From Jiangella gansuensis DSM 44835 (GTDB taxonomy: Bacteria > Actinomycetota > Actinomycetes > Jiangellales > Jiangellaceae): 64,000 nucleotides of DNA. Positions 32,806-41,731 of the stretch are shown one piece after another. A program made the position numbers and the translations under genes. The number at the start of each line of letters is the position of its first letter. Position 1 is the first letter of the stretch. The notes under the pieces are model-generated. The model ran no database searches, was not told the origin of the DNA, and was given only the letters and a program-made list of their open reading frames with translations. The stretch covers positions 2,974,606 through 3,038,605 of the forward strand of contig NZ_KI911782.1 of the NCBI RefSeq assembly GCF_000515395.1, read 5' to 3'.

Positions 32806-32993
32806 GAACCCGTCGACGACTGCACACGCGGCATTGCAACCGGTGCGCGTCGCATCTGAACGGTTCCGGGATGGTGCTGCATGGTGCCGGGACTCTGTGC
32901 CCGGACTGCTGGGTCACCACCCGGACCGAACGGTTCGAAGCGAAGGCTCGCGCCGCGGTGGCCGCGACCCTGGCTGAACAGGGCGGGTGGTGA
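32802..32993 (+). CDS. Zinc-ribbon microprotein 4
   Basis: 63 residues from GTG 32802. It begins RTRRRLHTRHCNRC, very basic, with CNRC and later CPDC as the two knuckles, then a helix rich in Ala and Arg (ERFEAKARAAVAATLAEQ). The stop overlaps the start of the FtsK-like gene, so its translation is tied to the transfer gene. Confidence 0.6.
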   Translation: MRTRRRLHTRHCNRCASHLNGSGMVLHGAGTLCPDCWVTTRTERFEAKARAAVAATLAEQGGW

Positions 32994-34486
32994 CGCCCGT
33001 GTTCGCGAGCGCTATCCGGTTCATCAAGGCGGTGCTGATGCTGCCCCGCTCCGTCGTGACGGGTGCGGCGTCGGTGCTGACGGGGTGGTGGATGCTGCGT
33101 CTGCTGTGGCGGTTCAAAACCCCCATCGCCATCGCCACAATCGGCCTGTTCACCTTCTCTGCCTACGGCCTCCCCGGCCTGATCGCGCTCGTGGTCGTGC
33201 CGCCGCTGGTGTCGTTGACCTGGCGGTCGCTGCATCCGGTGTCGCATCGGTGGTTCACGGATCGGCTCGCGGCCCGGTATCGGCTGCGTCACGTCTACGG
33301 TCCTCGCTGGCATGACATCAGCCAGGCGTGCGGGCTGCACGAGACGGTTCCCGGCGGGAGTGTCGCGCCACAGCTGCAGCGCGTCATGGTCAGTGCGGTG
33401 GGGGATGTGCTGCGGGTGCGGATTTTGACCGGTCAGGTCCCGGCCGACTACGCCCGCCGGGCCGTCGACCTCGCGCACGCGTTCGGTGTCCCCGACGTGC
33501 GGGTGTCGTCGCCTGCTCCCGGTCTGGTCGATCTGGTCCTGGTCGTGCGCGACGTGCTGGCTGAGCCGGTGATTCTCGACGACGTCCCGCCGGTGACGGA
33601 TCTGCGGGCGGTCCCGTTCGCGGTCGGTGAGGACGGCCAGTGGCGGACCCGGAACTACGCGAACATCGCGGCCGAGGTCGGCGGCGGTGTCCCTGGTAGT
33701 GGGAAGACCGCGGGCGAAACGTCGTTGGCGTGTGGGCTGGTCCAGAACCCTGCCGTGCAGTACGTCGTCATCGACGGCAAGGGTGGGGAGGACTGGTCCT
33801 GGATCGCACCCCGCGCTGCGGCCTACTGCGCGGAGGATGAGGACCTCGAGGCCGTCCTGGCCGTCGTAGAGCAAGTGCACGGCCTCATGCGCACCCGGCT
33901 GAAGAACCAGAAGACCACCCGTGGGGATGCGAACTTCTGGAACCTGCCCGCCGACCCGGCACATCCGGTCGTGTTCGTGGTGGTGGATGAGGTGCAGACG
34001 TTCACCGACACCAAAGGCATGGACCCCGACACCAAGCTCCTGGCGCAGCGGATCACCGCGCGGTTGTCGGCGTTGGTGAAGAAGGGCCGTTCCGCCGGCA
34101 TCATCACCCGCCTGTTGACGCAGAAGCCGACCTCGGATGCGATCCCCACCAGCATCCGCGACAACGCCAGTGTTCGGACGGCGTGGCGGGTCATGTCCCG
34201 GGAATCGGCGGAGGCGATCCTCGGTCCGGTCATCAAGGACGCGGACGTGTCCCCGGTCGACATCCCCGAAGCGCTGCGTGGTGTCGCCGTGGTCGCCACC
34301 GACACCGGTCGTCTGGAACGGGTCCGGTTCCCGCTCGTCGACGAGCGCACCGCCGAGGCCATCGCCACCCGCAGCGCCGGTCTGCGGCGCGAGCTCGCCG
34401 CCATCGGCGCACCCACCATCGACGACGGGAACGACAAGACGGCGGCGGGGGCTGAGAGTGCGGGTGCCGCGGGAGTGGCGTCGTGA
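32990..34486 (+). CDS. FtsK/SpoIIIE-like DNA translocase (TraSA type)
   Basis: 498 residues. Two membrane helices near the N-terminus (KTPIAIATIGLFTFSAYG, LIALVVVPPLVSLTW) anchor it; the motor domain has Walker A GVPGSGKTAG, Walker B HPVVFVVVDEVQTF and arginine-rich ALVKKGRSAGIITRLLTQKP. In actinomycetes such proteins alone pump double-stranded plasmid or AICE DNA between mycelia. Two adjacent GTG codons (32987, 32990) are possible; I took 32990, which overlaps the previous stop. The C-terminal tail (AAGAESAGAAG) is low-complexity. Confidence 0.9.
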   Translation: MTPVFASAIRFIKAVLMLPRSVVTGAASVLTGWWMLRLLWRFKTPIAIATIGLFTFSAYGLPGLIALVVVPPLVSLTWRSLHPVSHRWFTDRLAARYRLRHVYGPRWHDISQACGLHETVPGGSVAPQLQRVMVSAVGDVLRVRILTGQVPADYARRAVDLAHAFGVPDVRVSSPAPGLVDLVLVVRDVLAEPVILDDVPPVTDLRAVPFAVGEDGQWRTRNYANIAAEVGGGVPGSGKTAGETSLACGLVQNPAVQYVVIDGKGGEDWSWIAPRAAAYCAEDEDLEAVLAVVEQVHGLMRTRLKNQKTTRGDANFWNLPADPAHPVVFVVVDEVQTFTDTKGMDPDTKLLAQRITARLSALVKKGRSAGIITRLLTQKPTSDAIPTSIRDNASVRTAWRVMSRESAEAILGPVIKDADVSPVDIPEALRGVAVVATDTGRLERVRFPLVDERTAEAIATRSAGLRRELAAIGAPTIDDGNDKTAAGAESAGAAGVAS

Positions 34487-36069
34487 CCGTCACCGCACTG
34501 TCCGCCGCCGTTCCGGATGACGCGACCCTGCGGGAGATCGCCGCCAAACAGGGCGTGTGTGTGCGGCCGATCCTGCAACGCGTCACCGACACCCTTATCG
34601 GCGCGACGAGGACGGTGGTGATCCGGTGCGGGGCCACCCGTGCCAAGGTGTGCCCCTCCTGCGCCGACACCGCCCGGCGGCTCCGGATTCAGCAGTGCCG
34701 CGAGGGCTGGCACCTCACCGAGGACCCACCCAAACCCGAGCCCGACGACCAGGCCGACGAGGACGACGAGGACGGCAGGCAGGGCGACGGTGACGAGCAC
34801 GACGAGGACAACGGCCGGCGGGTGAGGTCGACCAGGCGGCGCCAGGACGCCCCGGACCTGCCCCGGCTCGCTGTGTCGGACCGCACCACGGGCCGGGTGT
34901 TCGAAGCCCCGGACGGCAAGACCTATCGGCCGTCGATGTTCGTCACCCTCACCCTGCCCTCGTATGGCCGGGTGACCGGCGAGGGTGTCCCGGTCGACCC
35001 GGCCAGCTATGACTACCGGCGCGCGGCGCTGGATGCGATGCACTTCCCGAAGCTGGTGGACCGGTTCTGGCAGAACCTGCGCCGAGCGACCGGCTACTCG
35101 GTGCAGTACTTCGCCACCGTCGAACCCCAACGCCGCCTCGCCCCGCACCTGCACGCCGCCATCCGCGGAGCCATCCCGCGCAAGCTACTGCGCCAGGTGG
35201 TGGCCGCGACCTATCACCAGGTGTGGTGGCCGCAGCTCGACGAGCCCGTCTACACCGACCCCGACGAGTACCCGTTGTGGGACGACCTGGCCCAGGCCTA
35301 CGCCGACCCACACACCGGCGCTGTCCTGCCGTCCTGGGATGACGCACTGGACGCCATCGACGACGACCCGACCGCGATGCCGGCTCACGTGATCCGGGCC
35401 GGGAACCAGGTCGACATCCAGGGCGTCATCGCCGGCACGCCGCTCGCCGACCGGGTCATCGGCTACCTCACCAAGTACCTGACCAAGTCGATCACGGACC
35501 CGCTCCACGACGACGACGGCGACGGCGACGGCGAGGTGCCCGTCTCGGCCGCGAGGCGCGCGCACATCGACCGCCTGGCCGAGGAGGTCCGGTGGCTGCC
35601 TTGCTCGCCCACCTGCGCGAACTGGCTGCGCTACGGCGTCCAGCCCAAGGACGCGAAGGGCGGCATGGAGCCCGGCCGGTGCGGGTCGAAGGCGCACGAC
35701 CGTGTCCACCTCGGGCTCGGCGGCCGCCGCGTCCTCGTCTCCCGACGCTGGACCGGCAAGACCCTCGACCAGCATCGCGCCGACCGTGCCGCCGTCGTCC
35801 GTGCCGTCCTCGCCGAAGCCGGGATCGAGATGGACGACCACGACGAGCTTTCGGCAACCGCCACCCGCCCCGACGGGCAGCCGCGGTTCGTCTGGACCGT
35901 CACCCACCCCGGCGACGTCGACGGACCCACCTACGCCCGCCTCATCGCCCACGCCCTAGCCCAGAAACAACGCTGGCGAACCCAATACGAACACGCCAAG
36001 ACCCGCGCCGGACCTGCGGTGCTGGATCTTTCGGCAACCGCACAACCTGCCGCTGCCCCGGCGGCGTGA
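34483..36069 (+). CDS. Replication initiator, RepSA-like (rolling circle)
   Basis: 528 residues. HUH-type landmarks are visible: motif 1 in MFVTLTLPSYG, motif 2 HLHAAIRG and motif 3 with candidate tyrosines in GYLTKYLTKS. An N-terminal CPSCADTARR and a late CSPTCANW give cysteine pairs, as usual in RepSA. An unusual very acidic insert (about 86-110, rich in Asp/Glu) separates the N-terminal region from motif 1. It should nick the element origin so that it can replicate after excision. The start overlaps the translocase stop. Confidence 0.87.
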   Translation: MTVTALSAAVPDDATLREIAAKQGVCVRPILQRVTDTLIGATRTVVIRCGATRAKVCPSCADTARRLRIQQCREGWHLTEDPPKPEPDDQADEDDEDGRQGDGDEHDEDNGRRVRSTRRRQDAPDLPRLAVSDRTTGRVFEAPDGKTYRPSMFVTLTLPSYGRVTGEGVPVDPASYDYRRAALDAMHFPKLVDRFWQNLRRATGYSVQYFATVEPQRRLAPHLHAAIRGAIPRKLLRQVVAATYHQVWWPQLDEPVYTDPDEYPLWDDLAQAYADPHTGAVLPSWDDALDAIDDDPTAMPAHVIRAGNQVDIQGVIAGTPLADRVIGYLTKYLTKSITDPLHDDDGDGDGEVPVSAARRAHIDRLAEEVRWLPCSPTCANWLRYGVQPKDAKGGMEPGRCGSKAHDRVHLGLGGRRVLVSRRWTGKTLDQHRADRAAVVRAVLAEAGIEMDDHDELSATATRPDGQPRFVWTVTHPGDVDGPTYARLIAHALAQKQRWRTQYEHAKTRAGPAVLDLSATAQPAAAPAA

Positions 36070-36088
36070 CACGGAAGGAACAGCCCGC

Positions 36089-36265
36089 ATGAACACCACG
36101 GATCGGCTCTGGACGGTGGACGACGTGTCCAACTTCCTGGGCGTACCGGTGAAGACGCTCTACCAATGGCGATGGCGTCGGCAAGGCCCGCCCGCTCGGA
36201 AGGTCGGCCGGCATCTGCGGTACGACCCGGCGAAGCTGCGCCTGTGGCTGGACGCCGAGGACTGA
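36089..36265 (+). CDS. xis: Excisionase-type MerR/HTH_17 DNA-binding protein
   Basis: 58 residues: LWTVDDVSNFLGVPVKTLYQWRWRRQ is a winged helix-turn-helix of the excisionase type, followed by a wing (GRHLRYDP) and a short helix. It bends DNA at the attachment site and steers the integrase to excision. It lies 9 bases ahead of the integrase gene and 19 bases after the initiator gene, the standard rep-xis-int order. Confidence 0.9.
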   Translation: MNTTDRLWTVDDVSNFLGVPVKTLYQWRWRRQGPPARKVGRHLRYDPAKLRLWLDAED

Positions 36266-36274
36266 GGCGGACTG

Positions 36275-37525
36275 ATGGGCCACATCCAGGACCGCTGGTA
36301 CCGGCAGAAGGTCGACCCGGAGACGGGTCAGCCGGTGTTCACGCCGTCCGGTCGTCCGGTGCTGGAGAAGACCGAGCGGCACGGCATCGGTATGCGGTAC
36401 AAGGTGCGCTACCTGTCGCCGGACAACAAGGAGCGGTCGAAGTCGTTCCCGGACCGGCAGAAGCGGCAGGCCGAGGACTTCCTCATCGGCGTGGAGGCGG
36501 ACAAGCGCGAGGGTCGCTACATCGACCCGGCGGCGTCGGTCGTCACCTTTCGGCAACAGGCCGAGAACTGGCTGAAAGGGCAGTCACCGGACCCCGGTAC
36601 GCGTGAGGTGTTGCGCAGCCGTCTGACGAGCCGGATCTATCCGTCCTTCGGCGATGTGCGGGTGGGCCGGATCACGCCGTCGATGGTGCGTGACTGGCTG
36701 GGGGAGCTGGACGAGCGCAGGTGTGCGTCGAACTATCAGGTGGCGTTGTTCACGCTGGTGTCGGCGGTGCTCGATGCGGCGGTCGACGACCGGCTGATCC
36801 GGGACAACCCGTGCAAGGCCAAGACGGTGCGGCGACCGGTGGGGACGAGCCCGCGGGTCGTGGTGTGGACGGAGAAGAGGGTCCATGCCGTGCGCGCCGG
36901 CCTGGGGGAGCGGTTCGGCGTCGTGGTGCCGCTCGGGTCCGGGCTCGGCCTGCGGCAGGGCGAGATCCTGGCCATCTCACCGGACGACATCGACCGTGCA
37001 GCGCAGGTGGCGGTGATCCAGCGGCAGCTCAAGACGGTCAACGGGGTCCAGATGTTCGCGCTCCCGAAGGGTGGCAAGACCCGGACGGTCCCGGTGTCGG
37101 GCGGGCTGCTGGACGTTCTGGACGAGTACGGCGAGCAGTTCCCGCCGGTCGAGGTGAAGTTGCCGTGGCGCGTTCCCGACGGGGAACAGGTGGCGGCCCG
37201 GCTGATGGTGACCGGCGAGAACGGTCGGCTGTACTCCGGTGACCTGTTCACGAAGGTGGTGTGGCAGAACGCGTTCAAGGCGGCGGGCCTGACCTACCGT
37301 CGGCGGACGGACGGCATGCACGGACTCAGGCACTTCTACGCCTCGACGTTGCTCTCCCGCGGAGTGTCGATCAAGGAGGTGGCCGAGTACCTGGGGCACG
37401 CCGATGCCGGCTTCACGTTGCGGACGTACACACATCTCGTGCCGTCGAGCCACGAGCGGGCCCGACAGGCCGTCGACGCCGTGTTCGGATCTGAAAGTGA
37501 CGGCCCAGAGACGGCCCGATCATGA
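36275..37525 (+). CDS. int: Tyrosine recombinase (integrase)
   Basis: 416 residues. The SAM-like core-binding domain spans about 85-185; the catalytic set is Arg227 (GLGLRQGE), His349 and Arg352 (HGLRHFY), His375 (LGHAD) and nucleophile Tyr385 (RTYTHL), so it is complete. The gene's last codons (DGPETARS) are built from the 22-bp repeat that also occurs at 23520, so the attachment region overlaps or adjoins its 3' end. It catalyses integration and, with Xis, excision. Confidence 0.96.
   Translation: MGHIQDRWYRQKVDPETGQPVFTPSGRPVLEKTERHGIGMRYKVRYLSPDNKERSKSFPDRQKRQAEDFLIGVEADKREGRYIDPAASVVTFRQQAENWLKGQSPDPGTREVLRSRLTSRIYPSFGDVRVGRITPSMVRDWLGELDERRCASNYQVALFTLVSAVLDAAVDDRLIRDNPCKAKTVRRPVGTSPRVVVWTEKRVHAVRAGLGERFGVVVPLGSGLGLRQGEILAISPDDIDRAAQVAVIQRQLKTVNGVQMFALPKGGKTRTVPVSGGLLDVLDEYGEQFPPVEVKLPWRVPDGEQVAARLMVTGENGRLYSGDLFTKVVWQNAFKAAGLTYRRRTDGMHGLRHFYASTLLSRGVSIKEVAEYLGHADAGFTLRTYTHLVPSSHERARQAVDAVFGSESDGPETARS
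37500..37521 (+). repeat. Right copy of 22-bp direct repeat (att or integrase arm site)
   Basis: Lies in the last codons of the integrase gene. Same ACGGCCC-N4-ACGGCCCGATC pattern as 23520-23541, one mismatch. Beyond it, 30 bases separate the element from the acyl-CoA dehydrogenase stop codon. Confidence 0.6.
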
Positions 37526-37551
37526 AAACCGGCCCTATGCGCGCCCTCGGA

Positions 37552-38721
37552 CTAGAAGCTCACCACCCCTTTGAGCAGCTGTCTTGCCATGACCATGCGC
37601 TGGATCTGGTTGGTGCCTTCGTAGATCTGGGTGATCTTCGCGTCGCGCATCATGCGCTCGACGGGGTAGTCGCGGGTGTAGCCGTAACCGCCGAAGAGCT
37701 GCACCGCGTCCGTCGTCACCTCCATGGCGACGTCGGAGGCGAAGCACTTCGCGGCGGCGCCGAGGAAGCCGAGCGAGGCTTCCTGACGTTCCGATGCCGC
37801 CGCCGCGCGGTAGACCATCTGCCGGGCGGCTTCGACCTTCATGGCCATGTCGGCGAGCATGAACTGCACGCCCTGGAAGTCGGCGACGGGGCGGCCGAAC
37901 TGCTGCCGTTCCTGGACGTAGGCCGTCGCTGCCGCCACCGCGCCGGCGGCGATGCCCACGGCCTGGGCGCCGATGGTCACTCGGGTGTGGTCAAGGGTGC
38001 GCAGCGCGATCTTCAGGCCCTGCCCGAGGTCGCCGACCAGCCGATTCTCCGGGATCCAGCACTTGTCGAACAGCAACTCCCGGGTGGGTGACCCCTTGAT
38101 GCCGAGCTTGCGCTCCAGCGCTCCGTACGAGAAGCCGTCGTCGGAGTCCTCGACGACAAAGGCGCTGATGCCCCGGGATCCCGTGGCGGGGTCGGTGACC
38201 GCCATGACGGTGTAGTACTTCGAGACGCCGGCGTTGGTGATCCACGACTTCTGCCCGGACAGCACCCACCCGTCGCCGTCGCGAACCGCGCGGGTCTGCA
38301 TGGACGCGGTGTCGGAGCCGGCCTCCCGCTCGGACAGGCCGTAGGAGAACATGGCGTCGCCGGCCGCGACCGGCGGCAGGTACCGGGCTTTGACGTCGTC
38401 CGACGCCGCCAGCAGCAGCGGCATGGTGCCGAGCTTGTTCACCGCCGGAATGAGGGAGGTGGACGCGCAGGCGCGGGCCACCTCCTCGATCACGATGCAG
38501 GTGGCGAGCGCGTCCGCGCCGGCTCCGCCGTACTCGGACGGGATGTGCGGCGCGTGGAAGTCGGCCGAGCGCAGGGCGTCGTACGACGCTTGCGGGAACT
38601 GCGCGGTTTCGTCGACCTCGGCAGCGTGCGGCGCCACCTTGTCGGTGCAGATGTCGCGCACCGCGGCACGGATGGCCTCGTGCTCCTCGGAGAGCCGGTA
38701 CAGGTCGAAGTCGGCATCCAT
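37552..38721 (-). CDS. Acyl-CoA dehydrogenase
   Basis: 389 residues, full length for the short-chain type. FAD and substrate motifs include [17 protein letters not shown] and WITNAG; the catalytic Glu is in [18 protein letters not shown] near the end, and [20 protein letters not shown] precedes it. It oxidises acyl-CoA to trans-2-enoyl-CoA, passing electrons to ETF. No partner genes adjoin. It is intact, so the integrated element to its right-hand side (by strand, downstream of its stop) did not damage it. Confidence 0.96.
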   Translation of the reverse strand: MDADFDLYRLSEEHEAIRAAVRDICTDKVAPHAAEVDETAQFPQASYDALRSADFHAPHIPSEYGGAGADALATCIVIEEVARACASTSLIPAVNKLGTMPLLLAASDDVKARYLPPVAAGDAMFSYGLSEREAGSDTASMQTRAVRDGDGWVLSGQKSWITNAGVSKYYTVMAVTDPATGSRGISAFVVEDSDDGFSYGALERKLGIKGSPTRELLFDKCWIPENRLVGDLGQGLKIALRTLDHTRVTIGAQAVGIAAGAVAAATAYVQERQQFGRPVADFQGVQFMLADMAMKVEAARQMVYRAAAASERQEASLGFLGAAAKCFASDVAMEVTTDAVQLFGGYGYTRDYPVERMMRDAKITQIYEGTNQIQRMVMARQLLKGVVSF

Positions 38722-38832
38722 GTCCCGATGCTACTCGCCAGTAGGGTACGGCTGGCAAGTGCTTGTCAGGGGCCGGAGGTACCCTCGTCGCAACTCGGTG
38801 AACTGCTTTGGGGGGAACGAGGGGTCGTGGCT

Positions 38833-40143
38833 ATGCGCATTTCCGTCATCGGCACCGGCTACCTGGGCGCGGTCCATGCCGTCGGCATGGCCGAGCTCGG
38901 CTACTCGGTGGTCGGCATCGACGTCGACGCGGACAAGGTCGCGGCGCTGTCGCGAGGTGAAGCCCCGTTCTACGAGCCCGGTCTGGACGAGCTGCTGGCC
39001 ACCCACGTCGCGGCCGGCAACGTCAGCTTCACCACCGATTTCGCGGCCGCGGCCGACGCCGACGTGCACTTCGTCTGCGTCGGCACCCCGCAGCGCCGCG
39101 ACGGCCTCGCCGCCGACATGTCGTATGTCGAGGGCGCGGTCGACGCGCTGGCGCCGTACCTGACCAAGCCGTGCCTCGTCGTCGGCAAGTCGACCGTCCC
39201 GGTGGGCACGGCGGCGGCGCTGGCCGACCGGCTGCTGAAGACCGCGCCCGCCGGTGCCGACGCCGAGCTGGCCTGGAACCCCGAGTTCCTGCGCGAGGGC
39301 TTCGCCGTCCAGGACACCCTGCACCCGGACCGGCTGGTCTTCGGCGTCACGTCGGCCGAAGCCGAGGCCACGCTGCGCGAGGTCTACTCCCGCACCATCG
39401 CCGCCGGCACGCCGGTCGTGGTCAGCGACCTGCCCACCGCCGAGCTGGTCAAGGTGTCGGCCAACGCGTTCCTGGCCACGAAGATCTCCTTCATTAACGC
39501 GATGGCCGAGATCGCCGAGGTCGCCGACGCCGACGTCACGAAGCTCGCCGATGCCCTCGGCCACGACGCCCGCATCGGGCGCAAGTTCCTCAACGCCGGC
39601 ATCGGCTTCGGCGGCGGCTGCCTGCCCAAGGACATCCGCGCGTTCATGGCCCGCGCCGGCGAACTCGGCGCGTCGCATGCGCTGGCGTTCCTGGCCGAGG
39701 TCGACGCCATCAACCTGCGGCGCCGGCAGCGCGTCGTCGACCTCACCCGCGAGCTGGTCGGCGGCAACATCGCCAACAAGCGCGTCGCGGTGCTCGGCGC
39801 GGCGTTCAAACCCCACTCCGACGACGTCCGCGACTCGCCCGCACTGAACGTCGCCGGCCAGCTGTACCTGCAGGGCGCCCGGGTCTCCGTCTACGACCCC
39901 AAGGCCATCCCGAACGCGCGCAAGATCTTCCCGACGCTCCCGTACGCCGAGTCCGCCCTCGACGCGTGCCGCGGCGCGCATGTCGTGCTGCACCTGACCG
40001 AGTGGCCGGAGTTCCGCGCCCTCGACCCGGTCTCGTTGGCCGACGTGGTCGAGACCCCGGTGGTCATCGACGGGCGCAACTGCCTCGACGCCGACGCCTG
40101 GCGCGCGGCCGGTTGGACGTATCGCGGGCTCGGCCGCCCCTGA
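38833..40143 (+). CDS. UDP-glucose/GDP-mannose dehydrogenase family protein
   Basis: 436 residues. The NAD motif is ISVIGTGYLGAVHAVG, the central region has STVPVGTAA and WNPEFLREG, and the catalytic Cys is in GFGGGCLPKD. It oxidises the C6 alcohol of a UDP-hexose to a uronic acid in two steps. UDP-glucose is the commonest substrate, but UDP-GlcNAc-type sugars are possible given the acetamido-sugar genes at 55-58 kb. ATG 38833 has GAGGGG 8 bases upstream. It begins the surface glycopolymer region. Confidence 0.93.
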   Translation: MRISVIGTGYLGAVHAVGMAELGYSVVGIDVDADKVAALSRGEAPFYEPGLDELLATHVAAGNVSFTTDFAAAADADVHFVCVGTPQRRDGLAADMSYVEGAVDALAPYLTKPCLVVGKSTVPVGTAAALADRLLKTAPAGADAELAWNPEFLREGFAVQDTLHPDRLVFGVTSAEAEATLREVYSRTIAAGTPVVVSDLPTAELVKVSANAFLATKISFINAMAEIAEVADADVTKLADALGHDARIGRKFLNAGIGFGGGCLPKDIRAFMARAGELGASHALAFLAEVDAINLRRRQRVVDLTRELVGGNIANKRVAVLGAAFKPHSDDVRDSPALNVAGQLYLQGARVSVYDPKAIPNARKIFPTLPYAESALDACRGAHVVLHLTEWPEFRALDPVSLADVVETPVVIDGRNCLDADAWRAAGWTYRGLGRP

Positions 40144-40168
40144 CACCCCCTAGCGCAACAGCAAACGC

Positions 40169-41683
40169 TCAACGGGCCGGCGGCGGGGTCAGCTCCAGCG
40201 CCGTCCCCCAGGCCCGGGCAGCCGCAGCGGCGTCGTCGGCGAGCTCGCCGGGCGCCAGCACGACCGAGCCCGCAGCGGGGGCGGTCGAGGTCAGTGGCTC
40301 CGAACCCCGCAGGGGCAAGCACCGGTAGCCCAGCCCGGTCAGCTCGCCGCAGGGCTCCGCGCCGATGATCCACGGCCGGTGCTCGGTCACCGTCCGCATC
40401 GCGCCGCGCAGCACCTCGCGCACGCCGGCCAGGCCGGCGATTCGGATGATCGCCGGGGTCGATCCGGTGCGGCGCGAGTAGCGGTCCAGCGGCTCCACCA
40501 GGACCTCGAACGGCCGCACGGTGCCGCCGAAGGTGGCGGTGCCCGCCGATTCGCCGGCCGCCAGCCGTTCGAGCGCGTACCCGAGGCCATTGAGGTCGGC
40601 CAGGTGGTCCGCCCAGGCCGCGACCTCCGGCGCCGGCTCGAAACCGACCACCTCGCGCTCGGTGTAGGCCCGCGCCAGCAGCGCGAACGTGCCGATGCCC
40701 GCTCCGACGTCCCACACCGCACCCGGTCCGGCGGTGTCGCACAGTGCCAGGAACCACGCCGTCGTCGTCGACTCGTAGCCGCCGACGCCCGCCCGCTTCA
40801 ACGTGCGTGCCGCCCGGAAGCCACCCGGCACGTCGACGTGCAACGGCAGCGGCCGTGAGCGGGTACCACCCGGCGGGATCGGCATCGGCGCCCGGAACTC
40901 CAGCCGCCGGGTGGGCCGAGCGGGTGCCACCGCTGCGACCCGAGGGCGGCGCCGCGGTGCGGTCACCGCGCGCACGCCCGTAGCCGGTCCCGCCGCCGAC
41001 GACGACACCACCATCGCTGCCGCCCCCGCCACCGTCGGCGACGGCAGCGGGCGGCTCGTTCCCCACGTCCGCCACGCGCGGCGCAGCCGCCCGCCGAGCC
41101 CGCCGACCTCCTGGAGGTCGGGTCCCGGCCCGACGCGAGCATCGCCCCGGTCCGCCGCCGCCCGCAGTTCGGCAGTGGCCTCACGCGCCGCGGCGAGTGC
41201 TTCTTCGTAGCCGGTGGCGACCGTCGTGAACGCCGCCCGGGCTCGCGCCCAGTCGGGCTCGGCCCCGTCGGCGGTGACTGCCCGCAGGTTCGTCTCCGCG
41301 AGGTCAGCGCGGTCCAGGTGTGGCGGCGTGCGCTGCACCGACAGCCCGGCGACCACCCCGATGCCGGCCGCGTCGTCGATGTACACGGCGTGCAGCAGTT
41401 CACACCCGCGCCCGGCCAGTGCGGCCGCCAGCCGCCGGACGGCCGGCTCGACCGGGAGGGCGTCGAGGAGCAGCACCGCGCGCTCGCCCTCGGCCAGGTC
41501 GTCCATCCAGGTCAGCGCGCCTGGGCCGTCGTCGACGCATACCTGAACCGTCCGGACGCTCGTGCGAGCGCCGTCCGCGACCCGCAGCCCGGACAGCGCC
41601 GGGTGGGCCGGAACCGTCGCCCCGGCCCAGGTGAGGTCGTTCGTCCGCGTCGCCTGAGACGCGAGGAAATCGCCGAACAGCAT
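40169..41683 (-). CDS. FkbM-like methyltransferase domain protein
   Basis: 504 residues. The C-terminal third has a SAM-binding core (VWDVGAGIGTFALLARAY, then VVGFEPAPEVAAWADHL) and the FkbM-type EVLVEPLDRYSRRTG. The N-terminal 200 residues hold TWMDDLAEGERAVLLLDALPVE and a helical part; a Pro/Arg-rich linker with PRRRPRVAAVAPARP joins the two halves. FkbM-like enzymes O-methylate sugars and polyketides, so a role in decorating the glycopolymer is likely. The stop of the divergent dehydrogenase lies 25 bases from its end. Confidence 0.78.
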   Translation of the reverse strand: MLFGDFLASQATRTNDLTWAGATVPAHPALSGLRVADGARTSVRTVQVCVDDGPGALTWMDDLAEGERAVLLLDALPVEPAVRRLAAALAGRGCELLHAVYIDDAAGIGVVAGLSVQRTPPHLDRADLAETNLRAVTADGAEPDWARARAAFTTVATGYEEALAAAREATAELRAAADRGDARVGPGPDLQEVGGLGGRLRRAWRTWGTSRPLPSPTVAGAAAMVVSSSAAGPATGVRAVTAPRRRPRVAAVAPARPTRRLEFRAPMPIPPGGTRSRPLPLHVDVPGGFRAARTLKRAGVGGYESTTTAWFLALCDTAGPGAVWDVGAGIGTFALLARAYTEREVVGFEPAPEVAAWADHLADLNGLGYALERLAAGESAGTATFGGTVRPFEVLVEPLDRYSRRTGSTPAIIRIAGLAGVREVLRGAMRTVTEHRPWIIGAEPCGELTGLGYRCLPLRGSEPLTSTAPAAGSVVLAPGELADDAAAAARAWGTALELTPPPAR

Positions 41684-41731
41684 GCGTGCCCCCCGGGGAA
41701 GGAAGGGCCGCAGCCTACCGTTCGTCCGGGT

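Larger units (their letters stand above)
23520..37525 (+). mobile_element. Integrated pSAM2-like element (AICE)
   Basis: The core genes of an actinomycete integrative and conjugative element lie in the usual order: XRE regulator, small conserved genes, FtsK-like translocase, RepSA-like rolling-circle initiator, excisionase, tyrosine integrase. The integrase 3' end carries one copy of a 22-bp repeat whose partner is at 23520. The left boundary is uncertain by about 110 bp, because the sugar permease breaks at about 23410. A cargo block of lower GC (about 24.5-29.1 kb) holds toxin-antitoxin and probable defence genes. Double-stranded conjugation by the FtsK-like protein is the known mode for this group. 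Confidence 0.88.

Noticed and set aside
37522-37551. tRNA 3' end as the element's attachment site.
   Set aside because: No tRNA-like cloverleaf or CCA-proximal T-loop was found at either end of the element.
23401-37633. GATCTGGGTG occurs both at the permease break (23401-23410) and at 37624-37633, suggesting an attachment core.
   Set aside because: The right copy lies within the conserved acyl-CoA dehydrogenase segment for KITQIYEG, which is native coding sequence. A 10-bp match in this range is compatible with chance.
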